Shown here piece by piece: positions 1 through 8,107 of a stretch of DNA of 64,000 nucleotides. Below the pieces are notes generated by a model, which worked only from the letters and a program-made list of their open reading frames with translations, had not been told where the DNA came from and did no database searches. Position 1 is the first letter of the stretch, and each line of letters begins with the position of its first letter. Source of the stretch: Intrasporangiaceae bacterium URHB0013 (GTDB lineage Bacteria > Actinomycetota > Actinomycetes > Actinomycetales > Dermatophilaceae); contig JIBA01000018.1 of the NCBI GenBank assembly GCA_000620545.1, forward strand, positions 162,299 to 226,298. The letters are read 5' to 3'. A program made the position numbers and the translations under genes.

Positions 1-1477
1 GCCGCGGGGGCAAGGGGCTCGTGGGGTCGTGAAGAAGGGCGAACCGGTCCTGCAGTCGACGGGCGATGTCATGGACGGGCAGGACCTTGGTTCGCGCAGC
101 GGCGAGCTCGATGGCAAGGGGCAGCCCGTCCAACGAGCGGCACACCGCCTCGACCGTCGCCTGGGTGTCCTCGTCGTCGGGCTGGTCAGCGCGTTGCGCT
201 GCAGCCCGTTCGGTGAACAGCGTGACCGCGTCCTCCAGGATGAGCGGCCCGAGGTCGATGAGCGTCTCGGCGTCGACGTGCAGGGGCACCTGGCTCGTCG
301 CGAGGACGCGAAGGTCGGGCGCTGACGAGAGCAGGGTGCGGACGGTGACGGCCACAGCCGCGGCGAGGTGCTCGCAGTTGTCCAGCACCAGCAGCAGCTC
401 AGCACCGGCCAGCCGTGCGGTCACGACCGCCGGCGTCGGAGCGTCGACGCCCAGTGCCTCACCGATGCTGCGCCACAACGTCGCCGTGTCCGTGGCGGAC
501 TCCAGACGGGCCAGCCAGGCACCTCCCGGCGGGTGTGAGCGACTGCCCACCTCCACGGCCAGTCGGGTCTTTCCCACTCCGGCAGGACCGGTGACAGTGA
601 CCAGCCGGTGGTCGGCCAGCGCGCCCACCACCTGTGCGACCTTGGCACGACGCCCGACCAGCGAAGTGACCGGCGCGCGGAGGTTGCCCAGGCGTGGCCC
701 CGTGGCCGGCGGCGCCGTCCGGCGCGAGTATGCCGCGAGCGCGGGGTCCTGGGCCAGGACCTGCCGCTCCACGTGTCGAAGCTCAGGCCCGGGGTCCACG
801 CCCAGCTCGTCGGCCAGCAGCCGGCGTACCCGCCTGCAGGCGGTCAGCGCGTCTCCCTGACGGTCAGACCGGTACAGCGCGACCACCAGCAGGGCCCACA
901 GTCGTTCGCGCAACGGGTACGCGGTGACCAGGTCCTCCAGCTCGACGACGAGCTCCTCGGCTGCGCCGAGGTCGACCCTTGCCGCCAGCCGCTCCTCGAC
1001 CAGCCGAAGGCGGGCCGTCTCCACGCGGACTCGGTACGGGCCCGCCCAGGCAGCGTCCCCGGCGCCTGGCAGGACGTCCCCGTGGAACAGGCGCAGACCC
1101 TTCTCGCACGTTTCGAGCGCCGCCTCGAGGTGTGCGGAGGCACGCAGGGCGGTGGCCCGTTCGGCCAGCCGAAGCACCTGGACGGCATCGACGGCATCGG
1201 GATCCAGTACCAGCGTGTACCCGGCATCGTCGCCGCGCAGCACGATCGGGTCGCCCAGCGCCCGCCGCAGCCGGGACACCTTCGACTGCAGCGTGTTCCG
1301 GGCCGGCGCATGGCCGTGCGCCGGCCAGAGATCCTCCAGCAGTCGTTCAGCACGGACGGGCGCCCCCACCTCCAGGGCCAGCCGAACCAGCAGCTCGGTG
1401 GACTTGCCGCCGGGCACCCACACGGGCACCCCGTCCCGGCGGACCTGGACCGGACCGAGGACGGCCAGGGTGAACAT
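1..1477 (-). CDS. SARP/AfsR-like regulator with BTAD and NB-ARC domains, C-terminus cut by window edge
   Basis: Starts at ATG 1477 (MFTLAVLGPVQV) and stays open to base 1, so at least 492 residues are present. An OmpR/PhoB-like winged helix (about 1-95) precedes a bacterial transcriptional activator domain (about 100-245) and an NB-ARC-type ATPase with P-loop GPAGVGKT at residues 297-304. Later motifs LLVLDNCEHL and LDGLPLAIELAAAR are typical of AfsR-type STAND ATPases. The family activates promoters through direct heptamer repeats; such repeats lie in the divergent intergenic region next to its start codon, so it probably controls the 1566-2677 gene pair and possibly itself. The missing C-terminal part would normally carry TPR-like repeats. 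The inducing signal is unknown. Confidence 0.88.
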   Translation of the reverse strand, partial: MFTLAVLGPVQVRRDGVPVWVPGGKSTELLVRLALEVGAPVRAERLLEDLWPAHGHAPARNTLQSKVSRLRRALGDPIVLRGDDAGYTLVLDPDAVDAVQVLRLAERATALRASAHLEAALETCEKGLRLFHGDVLPGAGDAAWAGPYRVRVETARLRLVEERLAARVDLGAAEELVVELEDLVTAYPLRERLWALLVVALYRSDRQGDALTACRRVRRLLADELGVDPGPELRHVERQVLAQDPALAAYSRRTAPPATGPRLGNLRAPVTSLVGRRAKVAQVVGALADHRLVTVTGPAGVGKTRLAVEVGSRSHPPGGAWLARLESATDTATLWRSIGEALGVDAPTPAVVTARLAGAELLLVLDNCEHLAAAVAVTVRTLLSSAPDLRVLATSQVPLHVDAETLIDLGPLILEDAVTLFTERAAAQRADQPDDEDTQATVEAVCRSLDGLPLAIELAAARTKVLPVHDIARRLQDRFALLHDPTSPLPPR

Positions 1478-1515
1478 CTACGGAGCATACGGCTGGCGAG
1501 CACCGCACCAGGCGT

Positions 1516-1558
1516 GTCAGCGGGCTGTCAGCGCCGCGTCAGCGACCAGGCCCACGCT
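1516..1558 (+). promoter_or_regulatory. Candidate SARP operator and promoter: three GTCAGCG heptamers at 11-bp period
   Basis: GTCAGCG occurs at 1516, 1527 and 1538, exactly 11 bp apart (heptamer plus 4-bp spacer), the geometry used by SARP/AfsR regulators. Eight bases after the last repeat is CACGCT (1553-1558), a weak -10-like hexamer. Its predicted start site falls on the ATG at 1566, which has no Shine-Dalgarno sequence, so the mRNA may be leaderless. The repeats and spacing are seen directly; the regulator assignment is inferred from the adjacent gene. Confidence 0.6.
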
Positions 1559-1565
1559 GCTTCCC

Positions 1566-1964
1566 ATGACCCCCGCAGAGACCGACACCCTGATCCGACA
1601 GCTGATCAGCGGCGACCCTGCGGCAGCTGCGGCCATCCTTGCCCGTGCGACCAGCTCGACGGAGCCGCTCGTGCTGACGGCCGCCGCGCTGCTGGCACCG
1701 ACCACGCCCCAGCTGTTGGACCGGGCCGTAGCAGCTGCCACTGACCGGCAGGACCGGCAGCTGACCGCCCTGGCCGCCGCCCACCTCGCCGGCAACGTGG
1801 ATCGCGTGTCCGCGCTGGCCCGCGAGCACCTCCTCGAGCACCCCGACAGCGTCTTGGCCGCCTGGATCGCCGCAGGCGCCATTCTCCCCGCCGACAACGC
1901 CCACCCCATCCGCAAGCCACTCGTCGCCGGAACCGTACCGGCGGACAGCCCGAAGGAATCCTGA
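1566..1964 (+). CDS. Small soluble alanine-rich helical protein of unknown function
   Basis: A 132-residue protein beginning MTPAETDTLIRQL. It is rich in Ala and Leu and appears all-helical, with an arrangement (AALAAAHLAGNVDRVSALAREHL) reminiscent of a tetratricopeptide or HEAT-like helical pair, but no named domain is recognised. There is no signal peptide or membrane segment. No Shine-Dalgarno precedes the ATG, which sits where transcription from the SARP-like promoter would begin. Its TGA overlaps the ATG of the downstream DUF4386 gene (TGATG), so the two are translationally coupled. The upstream region is shared with the divergent AfsR-like regulator, which suggests regulation by it. Function is not known. 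Confidence 0.65.
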   Translation: MTPAETDTLIRQLISGDPAAAAAILARATSSTEPLVLTAAALLAPTTPQLLDRAVAAATDRQDRQLTALAAAHLAGNVDRVSALAREHLLEHPDSVLAAWIAAGAILPADNAHPIRKPLVAGTVPADSPKES

Positions 1965-2677
1965 TGAACCGCAAGCTCACCGCCGCCCTGCTCATCGCGG
2001 CAGCCATCCTGACCAACGCCGCCTTCACCGTGCTCGGGTCAGTGTTCAACTACCCCGACGTCCTCAAGGAACCGACCGCGGACATCCTGATCGCCTTCCG
2101 TGCCCACCAAGGTCCTGTCATGTTCTGGTTCGCCGTGATGGCCGTGTCCGCAGCCTTGTTCGCTCCCATCGCCGTCGGCGTCGGCCGCCTCTCCGCGCAT
2201 CCAGCCATGCGCTGGGCCGTCCCGGTGGGCATCGCCGCCGCTGTGGTCCAGGTGATCGGCCTGTCGCGCTGGCCCCTTCTCGTGCCCGGCTTCGCCGCTG
2301 ACGCAGCCAGCTCCGACCCGGCAACCGCTGCAGAGGGCGGCGACGCATTCGAGACCGCGCACCTCATCCTGGGCAACGTCATCGGCGAGACGCTTGGGTA
2401 CCTGTTCACTGCCGCCTGGACCGTGCTCGTCCTGATCGCGCTTCACCGCACCCTGGCCGGACGCTGGTTCACCGTCCTCGGCGCCGTCTCCGCGGTCCTC
2501 ATCGTCGCCGGAGTCCTGTCACCGCTGGGCCAGCCGGTCATCGACACCGCCAACTTCGCGGGCTACGTCCTGTGGAGTGTCTGGCTCATCGCCTTCGCCG
2601 TGCTCCTGCTGGCCCGACGCACACAGGGCACCGTCGAGGCCCCGCATGTCGGCGCCCTCATGCAGGCCAAGGGCTGA
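1964..2677 (+). CDS. DUF4386-like integral membrane protein
   Basis: A 237-residue membrane protein with about six hydrophobic segments: an N-terminal one around residues 5-28, others near 50-75, 82-108, 135-165, 175-195 and 200-225. The composition and the FxxLGxVFxYPDVL start resemble the DUF4386 family of uncharacterised actinobacterial membrane proteins. It overlaps the preceding gene by one base and is presumably expressed with it under the divergent SARP-type regulator. No transport or enzymatic motif can be seen. A role in membrane sensing or stress is possible but unsupported. Confidence 0.72.
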   Translation: MNRKLTAALLIAAAILTNAAFTVLGSVFNYPDVLKEPTADILIAFRAHQGPVMFWFAVMAVSAALFAPIAVGVGRLSAHPAMRWAVPVGIAAAVVQVIGLSRWPLLVPGFAADAASSDPATAAEGGDAFETAHLILGNVIGETLGYLFTAAWTVLVLIALHRTLAGRWFTVLGAVSAVLIVAGVLSPLGQPVIDTANFAGYVLWSVWLIAFAVLLLARRTQGTVEAPHVGALMQAKG

Positions 2678-3079
2678 GCACCATGACGAGCACCGAAGTC
2701 CCCGACTGCGACCGCGCCCGGCCCGCTCCCCACGCTTCATCGCCCACGCTCTCTGGGCGCGCGCACCGTCGGCTCGGCAGGTTCCCACCTCACCGGCCTT
2801 GACGCGTCCTCCCACGCGGTGGAGCCTTGAAGGGCTGTACCGCATGGTCACGGACGGGCGTGTCCCTCACCCCGGAGATGCACGACCTGCACCGTGACTC
2901 GACGACAGGCCGCAAGGCGCGAGGCTCGACCAACGCCTCAGGCCGGGACACCCCGGCAGCTCCAGGGTCCGGACCGCCCCTCCCACGTCCTGCACGACGC
3001 CACCACGATGCGCGCCCGCCTACGCCCGGGGCACGAGACCGCTCGGAGCCCACCGCCCTCCAACGGCTAAGGGATCACC
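2678..3079. other. 402-bp stretch without a convincing gene
   Basis: Short open frames exist here (for instance one starting at ATG 2683), but their translations are Arg/Pro/His-rich, lack domains and have no good ribosome-binding site. The right end carries AAGGGA ahead of the ATG at 3080, which is the ribosome-binding site of the next gene. Nothing else is recognised. Confidence 0.5.
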
Positions 3080-3613
3080 ATGGCACCGCGAGAATCCGCG
3101 CTGCGCGGATTCACCAAGCACACCTCACGCCCAAGTCGCCGCGACCTGCTCGCAGGGCTCGCCGCAGGCACGCTCACCGTCGCCGCTGGCGGCATCTCGA
3201 CCTCGTCGCCCGCCAGCGCCGCACCGCCTGGCGGACCGGTCACGCTCGATGAGTTCATGCGACTGTCCCGCATCCTCACCGACAACGAGTTCAGCCTGCG
3301 CGACGAGCCGGGCTCGCTGTATCTGGCCTCCCTCGTCGTCGACCCCGACTTCGACGTCCCCCTCCGCCAGCTGGTGCAGGACACCGTGCGCGCCGCCGAC
3401 CCACCCGAGACGTTCGACGAGGTGCTGCGCAGCGGCGCACTGCGCAGTGAAGCTGCCGCCAAGACAGCCCAGCAGATTTTGGTGCTCTGGTACTCCGGAC
3501 TCGTCAACGACCGCACGGCCGACTACCTGGAGGCACTGGCCTGGCAAGCGGTGCCGTTCGCCAAGCCAGCGAGTACCAAGCTCGGATTCCCGAAGTGGGG
3601 TGAGGCGCCATGA
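3080..3613 (+). CDS. Tat-exported small subunit of a GMC-type dehydrogenase (gluconate 2-dehydrogenase subunit 3-like)
   Basis: The 177-residue product starts with a twin-arginine leader: SRRDLLAG, a hydrophobic stretch and an Ala-rich cleavage region near ASAAPP. The rest resembles small (gamma) subunits of FAD-dependent sugar or sugar-acid dehydrogenases, which fold with the catalytic GMC subunit and help carry it across the membrane. Its stop overlaps the start of the catalytic-subunit gene (ATGA at 3610-3613), so a coupled heterodimer is likely. AAGGGA lies about 5 bases before the ATG. The substrate cannot be deduced. No cytochrome c subunit gene follows. Confidence 0.8.
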   Translation: MAPRESALRGFTKHTSRPSRRDLLAGLAAGTLTVAAGGISTSSPASAAPPGGPVTLDEFMRLSRILTDNEFSLRDEPGSLYLASLVVDPDFDVPLRQLVQDTVRAADPPETFDEVLRSGALRSEAAAKTAQQILVLWYSGLVNDRTADYLEALAWQAVPFAKPASTKLGFPKWGEAP

Positions 3614-5259
3614 GCGTTGTCGCAAGCGCCGATGTCGTCATCGTCGGGTCGGGCGTCGCCGGCGCCCTGGTCGCTGACCGCCTGGTCAGGAGGGGCGTCA
3701 GCGTCGTGGTCCTGGAAGCCGGACCACCAGTGGACCGAGATCGCGCCGTCGAGATCTTCCGTGCGGCTTCCGCAAAGGTGCCGGAGTCGCCGTACCCTTC
3801 CACCGCCTACGCCCCTCGGCCCTCCGTCCTCGACATCGGCCTGCCCGGGACCGGGTACTTCGTGCAGGAGGGACCGATAGCCTTCGGATCCACCTACGAG
3901 CGGGTGGTCGGCGGAACCACCTGGCACTGGCTCGGCAGTACACCTCGACTGCTCCCCAGCGACTTCCGGATGAAGACCCAGTTCGGGGTCGGCCGGGACT
4001 GGCCGCTGACGTATGCCGACCTCGAGCCGTTCTACGTCCAGGCCGAGAAGGAGATGGGTGTGGCCGGGAACGGGAGGGAGGACCAAGGCTCACCGCGAAG
4101 CGCCGGCTTCCCGATGCCGGAGGTGCCGATCTCCTTCCTTGACAAGGTGATCGACCGGGCCGCGCGGACCATCGGCCTGAAGGTGCTGTCCACTCCGCAG
4201 GCCCGCAACACCGAGACGTACAACGACCGGCACCACTGCGTCGGCAACAGCAACTGCATCCCGATCTGCCCGATCGGCGCGAAGTACGACGCGATGATCC
4301 ACCTGGACCGGGCCGTCAACAACGGTGCCCGGCTGATCTCCAACGCCGTGGTGCGTGAGGTGCTGCTGCGCGCCGACGGCACGGCACGAGGCGTCCGGTT
4401 CCGACGTCCGAACGGCAGCGACGACGAGGTCCTGGGCCGCGCTGTGGTCATGGCGGCCAACGCCATCGAGACACCGAAGATTCTGCTGATGTCCAACGGC
4501 GGAAAGGGAGTCGCCAACCGCTCCGGACAGGTGGGCCAGAACCTCATGGACCACCCGATCGCGCTGTCCTACGGGCTCTCGGCACAGAACCAGCCCGTGT
4601 ACGGCCAGCGTGGTCCGTTGTCCACCGCCGGGATCGAGTCGCCCAGGCAGTCTGCCGCACGCGGCACGCGATCTGCGTTCCGGGTGGAGATCGGCAACGA
4701 GGGCTGGCGCTTCCCGATCGGTGACCCGACGTTCGAGTTCACCCAAGGTCCGTTCCCAGCCTTGCGAGAGGGCGGAGCTGCGCTCGCCGCCAAGTGGGAG
4801 GACCACGTCGCTCACGAGATCCGGTTCGCCTCGCTCACCGAGCAGCTGCCCGACCGCGCCAACACCATCACCCCCGCCTTCGACCTCGTGGACGACATCG
4901 GCATTCCCCGCCCGCGGATCACGTTCTCCATCGACCCGTACACGCAGGCTGGGTTCGACGATGCCCAGGCACTGCACCAGCGGTTGTTCGTCGCCCTGCG
5001 CGCCAGGGACACCACCCATGTCCCGTTCGCGTTCGGCGCGGGTCACATCATGGGCACCACGATCATCGGCACCGACCCGTCGACGTCCGTGGCGGACGGC
5101 TTCGGGCGCAGCCACGACATCCGCAATCTGTGGATCGTCGGCAGCAGCGTGTTCCCGACCTGCGGCACTGCCAACCCGACGCTGACCCTGGCCGCGCTCG
5201 CGCTGCGCACCGAGGTTGCGCTGCGCGCGGCCCTCCCGGGTCTGCCTGCGGCAGCGTAG
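3610..5259 (+). CDS. FAD-dependent GMC oxidoreductase, catalytic subunit
   Basis: A 549-residue GMC-family flavoprotein. The N-terminal Rossmann motif DVVIVGSGVAGALVADRL binds FAD. Around residues 205-235 a Cys-containing segment (CVGNSNCIPICPIGAKYD) is typical of gluconate, sorbitol or fructose dehydrogenase large subunits. The C-terminus has the family substrate/FAD region with FGAGHIMGTT and TCGTANPTLTLAALALR. It overlaps the Tat-exported small subunit by four bases and has no signal of its own, so it is probably co-exported with that subunit to act outside the membrane. The electron acceptor is unclear because no cytochrome partner is adjacent. The substrate is probably a polyol, sugar or sugar acid. 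Confidence 0.87.
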   Translation: MSVVASADVVIVGSGVAGALVADRLVRRGVSVVVLEAGPPVDRDRAVEIFRAASAKVPESPYPSTAYAPRPSVLDIGLPGTGYFVQEGPIAFGSTYERVVGGTTWHWLGSTPRLLPSDFRMKTQFGVGRDWPLTYADLEPFYVQAEKEMGVAGNGREDQGSPRSAGFPMPEVPISFLDKVIDRAARTIGLKVLSTPQARNTETYNDRHHCVGNSNCIPICPIGAKYDAMIHLDRAVNNGARLISNAVVREVLLRADGTARGVRFRRPNGSDDEVLGRAVVMAANAIETPKILLMSNGGKGVANRSGQVGQNLMDHPIALSYGLSAQNQPVYGQRGPLSTAGIESPRQSAARGTRSAFRVEIGNEGWRFPIGDPTFEFTQGPFPALREGGAALAAKWEDHVAHEIRFASLTEQLPDRANTITPAFDLVDDIGIPRPRITFSIDPYTQAGFDDAQALHQRLFVALRARDTTHVPFAFGAGHIMGTTIIGTDPSTSVADGFGRSHDIRNLWIVGSSVFPTCGTANPTLTLAALALRTEVALRAALPGLPAAA

Positions 5260-5314
5260 TCGCCAAGAAAGGATCCGAAGCGGCGTAGGTGGGGCCTCCG
5301 GGCTGACGTCAGGG

Positions 5315-5737
5315 TCAGCCGAGGTTCTGCCTGGCCTCGATGAAGCCCTTGCGCACCACTTCCTCGAGGACGGCCACGTCGACGTCCGCCAGCTTGTTCA
5401 CATAGAGGCAACCCCTGCTGGTCCTGTGCTTGCCCAGTCGGGTCAGCGGCTCGGCGAGCGCGGTATCGAACCCCTGGACGAAATACAGTGTCAGGTTCTG
5501 CTTGCGTGGCGAAAAAGCTGCCAGCGGCCAATCGCCCTCTTGGCGGCTGCGCTCGGACTTGTAGTGGTACTTGCCGAAACCGATGATGCTCGTGCCCCAC
5601 ATTCGCGGCTCCTGGCCGGTCACGCGCCGGTAGAGCTCGAGAAGCGCGTAGCTGTCTCGTCGCTTCGCCTCCCCCGGCACGGCGTCGATGAAGTCCCTTG
5701 CGCTGCCGTCGTTCTCGAGGGTCTTGAGGTCACCCAT
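5315..5737 (-). CDS. DUF1801 domain protein
   Basis: A 140-residue cytoplasmic protein. It has the DUF1801 (YdhG-like) features: a helical start (SARDFIDAVPGEAKRRDSYALLELY), MWGTSIIGFGKYHY, then FSPRKQNLTLYF and a C-terminal GCLYVNKLADVDVAVLEE segment. The family is small and widespread and its function is undetermined; a related fold is shared with frataxin-like proteins. It is monocistronic, facing the GMC gene tail to tail with about 55 bp between stops. No regulatory site is evident. Confidence 0.8.
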   Translation of the reverse strand: MGDLKTLENDGSARDFIDAVPGEAKRRDSYALLELYRRVTGQEPRMWGTSIIGFGKYHYKSERSRQEGDWPLAAFSPRKQNLTLYFVQGFDTALAEPLTRLGKHRTSRGCLYVNKLADVDVAVLEEVVRKGFIEARQNLG

Positions 5738-5930
5738 AGGCAGGCATGCTACCCGGGCGGGCCGGCATCGTTGAGGTCACAATCGTGCCGAACTGCAAGA
5801 GCCGCGAGTGAGGGTGAACCCGTCCACAACTCAGGAGTACCGGCCGCAGGTCCGGACTAGCGTAGGTAGGCGTTGATGGACTCACCGATGCGCTACGTCG
5901 CTGAGATGGATCGACCCGAAGGAGCCCGCG

Positions 5931-6431
5931 ATGGCCAAGCCCTATCCGTGCCTGTGGTTCGACGGCAACGCCGAGGAGGCGGCAGGCTTCTACGTGACGC
6001 TGATGCCGGACAGCCACGTCGACAAGGTCTGGCGCCCGCCGGCCGAGACGCCGTCGGGGCCGGCGGGCACGGTGTTGACGGTCGACTTCACGATCGCCGG
6101 CCAACGGTTCCAGGGGCTCAACGGTGGCCCGCAGTTCAGGTTCAACGAGGCGGTGTCGTTCGTCATCGACTGCGAGGACCAGGCGGAGGTGGACCGGCTG
6201 TGGGAGGCGCTCACGGCGAACGGCGGCGAGCCGGGCCCGTGTGGCTGGATCAAGGACCGCTTCGGGTTGTCGTGGCAGATCGTGCCGCGCCGGCTGGACG
6301 AGCTGCTCAACGATCCCGACTCCGAGCGAGCCCGCCGGGTGATGGAGGCGATGCTCAAGATGGGCAAGATCGACGTCGCACAGCTGGAGCAGGCCGCCGA
6401 CGGGGCGTCATCGCAGTCGCCAGCGCCGTAG
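5931..6431 (+). CDS. VOC-family PhnB-like protein
   Basis: A 166-residue protein opening MAKPYPCLWFDGNAEEAAGFY, the signature of the PhnB/3-demethylubiquinone methyltransferase-like branch of the vicinal oxygen chelate fold. WIKDRFGLSWQIVPRRLDELL near residues 104-125 is also family-typical. Members are dimeric, and many lack a demonstrated reaction. GGAG lies upstream of the ATG. The gene stands alone and faces the sigma factor gene tail to tail. A metal-dependent enzymatic or binding role is possible, but the substrate is unknown. Confidence 0.83.
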   Translation: MAKPYPCLWFDGNAEEAAGFYVTLMPDSHVDKVWRPPAETPSGPAGTVLTVDFTIAGQRFQGLNGGPQFRFNEAVSFVIDCEDQAEVDRLWEALTANGGEPGPCGWIKDRFGLSWQIVPRRLDELLNDPDSERARRVMEAMLKMGKIDVAQLEQAADGASSQSPAP

Positions 6432-6463
6432 GCGTCCTCCGCTTCACAGGACGGCGTCCCGGG

Positions 6464-7342
6464 TCAGCGGGTGAGTTCGGCTTCCTCCTCCAGCCGTGCC
6501 AGCTTCGCGGGGTTGCGCATCGCGTAGACGTGGGTGACCCGGCCGTTCTCGATGCCCACGCTCACCACCGTGGTGCCGAACCGAGGCATCTCGATCCGAG
6601 CTGCCTTGGCACCGTTGAGCCAGATGGTGCCGATCCGCGCCTCGCTGCCGACACGGGGGAAGGCCGAGAGGAAGGCTGCCACCCGGTCGACGCCCACCAC
6701 TGGACGCCGTGCGGCCTTCGCCACCCCGCCGCCATCAGCCACGAGGACGACGTCAGGGGCGAGCACCTCCATCAGGCCCTGCACGTCGCCCGTGGTCACC
6801 GCAGTCATGAACCGCTCGAGCACCAGCGCCTGCTCGGTCCGGTCGACCGGCATCCGAGGGCGCCGAGCCGCCACGTGCTCACGCGCGCGATGGGCCACCT
6901 GGCGCACCGTCGCCGTCCCCTTGCCGACCGCCTCCGCGATCTCGTCGTACGGCAGGTCGAACACCTCTCGCAGCACGAACACGGCCCGCTCGGTCGGAGT
7001 CAGCGTCTCGAGCACGGTCAGCATCGCGATCGAGACGCTCTCGGCGAGCTCGACGTCCTCGGCGACGTCCGGGCTCGTGAGCAGCGGCTCCGGCAGCCAC
7101 TCACCGACGTACTCCTCGCGCCGACGGGCGAGCGTGCGGAGCCGGTTGAGCGCCTGCCTGGTGACGATGCGGACCAGGTACGCCCGCGCGTTCAGCACCT
7201 CTGCCTGACCGTCGTCACCGAGGTCCGCCCATCGCAACCACGTCTCCTGGACCACGTCCTCGGCGTCGGCGGCCGAGCCGAGCATCTCGTAGGCCACGGT
7301 GAAGAGCAGGCTGCGGTGGAGGAGGAACGGGTCCCGGCTCAT
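6464..7342 (-). CDS. sigJ: ECF41-family RNA polymerase sigma factor with SnoaL-like C-terminal extension
   Basis: A 292-residue sigma factor with sigma-2 (residues about 8-75), linker, sigma-4 (about 105-160) and a C-terminal SnoaL/NTF2-like extension. Three ECF41 hallmarks are present: WLPEP in the linker, DGGG in the extension, and NPAKL near the end (NPDKL in most members). In this family the fused extension controls activity in place of an anti-sigma factor. The ATG at 7342 overlaps the TGA of the upstream carboxymuconolactone decarboxylase-like gene (ATGA), the usual ECF41 neighbour. A longer reading frame upstream is only the CMD gene in another frame. M. tuberculosis SigJ belongs to the same group. 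Confidence 0.9.
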   Translation of the reverse strand: MSRDPFLLHRSLLFTVAYEMLGSAADAEDVVQETWLRWADLGDDGQAEVLNARAYLVRIVTRQALNRLRTLARRREEYVGEWLPEPLLTSPDVAEDVELAESVSIAMLTVLETLTPTERAVFVLREVFDLPYDEIAEAVGKGTATVRQVAHRAREHVAARRPRMPVDRTEQALVLERFMTAVTTGDVQGLMEVLAPDVVLVADGGGVAKAARRPVVGVDRVAAFLSAFPRVGSEARIGTIWLNGAKAARIEMPRFGTTVVSVGIENGRVTHVYAMRNPAKLARLEEEAELTR

Positions 7343-7923
7343 GCCGACGAGCGTACGGTGGCCCGCTCTGCCATCGGCCTGAGGCCACAGGCCGAGGCAA
7401 AGCCCTCCGACTCGATTCCCAGAGCGACGTTCGAGCGCGTGGTCAGGTTGGCGTATCCGATCACGCTCGTCAGCTCGATGAGCCCGGCAGCGCCAAGCTG
7501 CTCCAACAGGCTGGCAACCAGCTCGTCGGTCACCGTCGGCGGCGTCTGGCTCATCGCCTCGGCATACTCGAGCACCTGCCGCTCGAGCGGCGTGAACACC
7601 TCGGACACGCGCCACCGCGGGATCTCCCGGGCCCGGTCCACGTCGAGGCCGTGGTTGCCCGCCATGAAGTAGTTGAAGTCCAGGCACCACGAGCAGCCCA
7701 CGAGCGAGGCCACCGCCATGTGGGCGAACGACTTCAGGCCCTCATCGCACTCGTCCCACTTCTGCAGCTTCTGGCCGAAGCGCATGCTCGCCTTGAGCAG
7801 CGGCAGGTGGTGCCACATCACGCCCAGCGACTCGGGCACCTGGCCGAACATCCTGGCGCTGAACTTCTTCACCATCGCGCCGTACGGACCGGTGATCTCC
7901 TTCGGCGGGATCCTGGTCGTCAT
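7339..7923 (-). CDS. Carboxymuconolactone decarboxylase/AhpD-like protein, partner and target of the ECF41 sigma factor
   Basis: A 194-residue protein with the AhpD/CMD alkylhydroperoxidase-like core and a redox-type motif (VGCSWCLDFNYFMAG) near residue 66. Tandem ATG codons lie at 7926 and 7923. The strong AAGGAGG at 7928-7934 leaves one base before the first and four before the second, so 7923 is preferred. The stop overlaps the sigma factor start by four bases. Genes of the CMD/oxidoreductase/epimerase group next to ECF41 sigma factors are their usual sole targets, and an ECF41-type promoter lies just upstream. The likely function is peroxide or organic-radical detoxification, which is inferred. 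Confidence 0.88.
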   Translation of the reverse strand: MTTRIPPKEITGPYGAMVKKFSARMFGQVPESLGVMWHHLPLLKASMRFGQKLQKWDECDEGLKSFAHMAVASLVGCSWCLDFNYFMAGNHGLDVDRAREIPRWRVSEVFTPLERQVLEYAEAMSQTPPTVTDELVASLLEQLGAAGLIELTSVIGYANLTTRSNVALGIESEGFASACGLRPMAERATVRSSA

Positions 7924-7964
7924 CATTCCTCCTTGTGGGAGCGTCGGGGTTGCGTCGACATCAA

Positions 7965-7991
7965 GACACCGGCCGCGCCCCGAATGTGACA
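7965..7991 (-). promoter_or_regulatory. ECF41-type promoter of the CMD-sigma operon
   Basis: On the minus strand TGTCACA (7991-7985) is followed after exactly 16 bases by TGTC (7968-7965). The published ECF41 consensus is TGTCACA-N16-CGTC, so one base differs in the -10 element. It lies about 40 bases upstream of the CMD start codon, as expected for autoregulation by the sigma factor encoded in the same operon. Confidence 0.75.
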
Positions 7992-8107
7992 CCCGGGCTG
8001 AGAGTCGGAACGACCTTGGCGCCTGACGGCCCTGACCTGTGACCGGGATGCCCGGTCCGCCCTCCGCCGTAGGATGGCCAGGACGGCTCCGTCGAGAGGA
8101 TCGCACG

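Noticed and set aside
2827..3252. 141-codon open frame before the GMC small subunit gene
   Set aside because: Overlaps the small subunit's signal peptide region in another frame, with Arg/Pro/His-rich sequence and no ribosome-binding site.
5873..7672. Long plus-strand open frame of about 600 codons across the sigma factor and CMD genes
   Set aside because: Low-complexity Arg/His-rich translation with no domains, antisense to two well-supported genes; typical of high-GC DNA.
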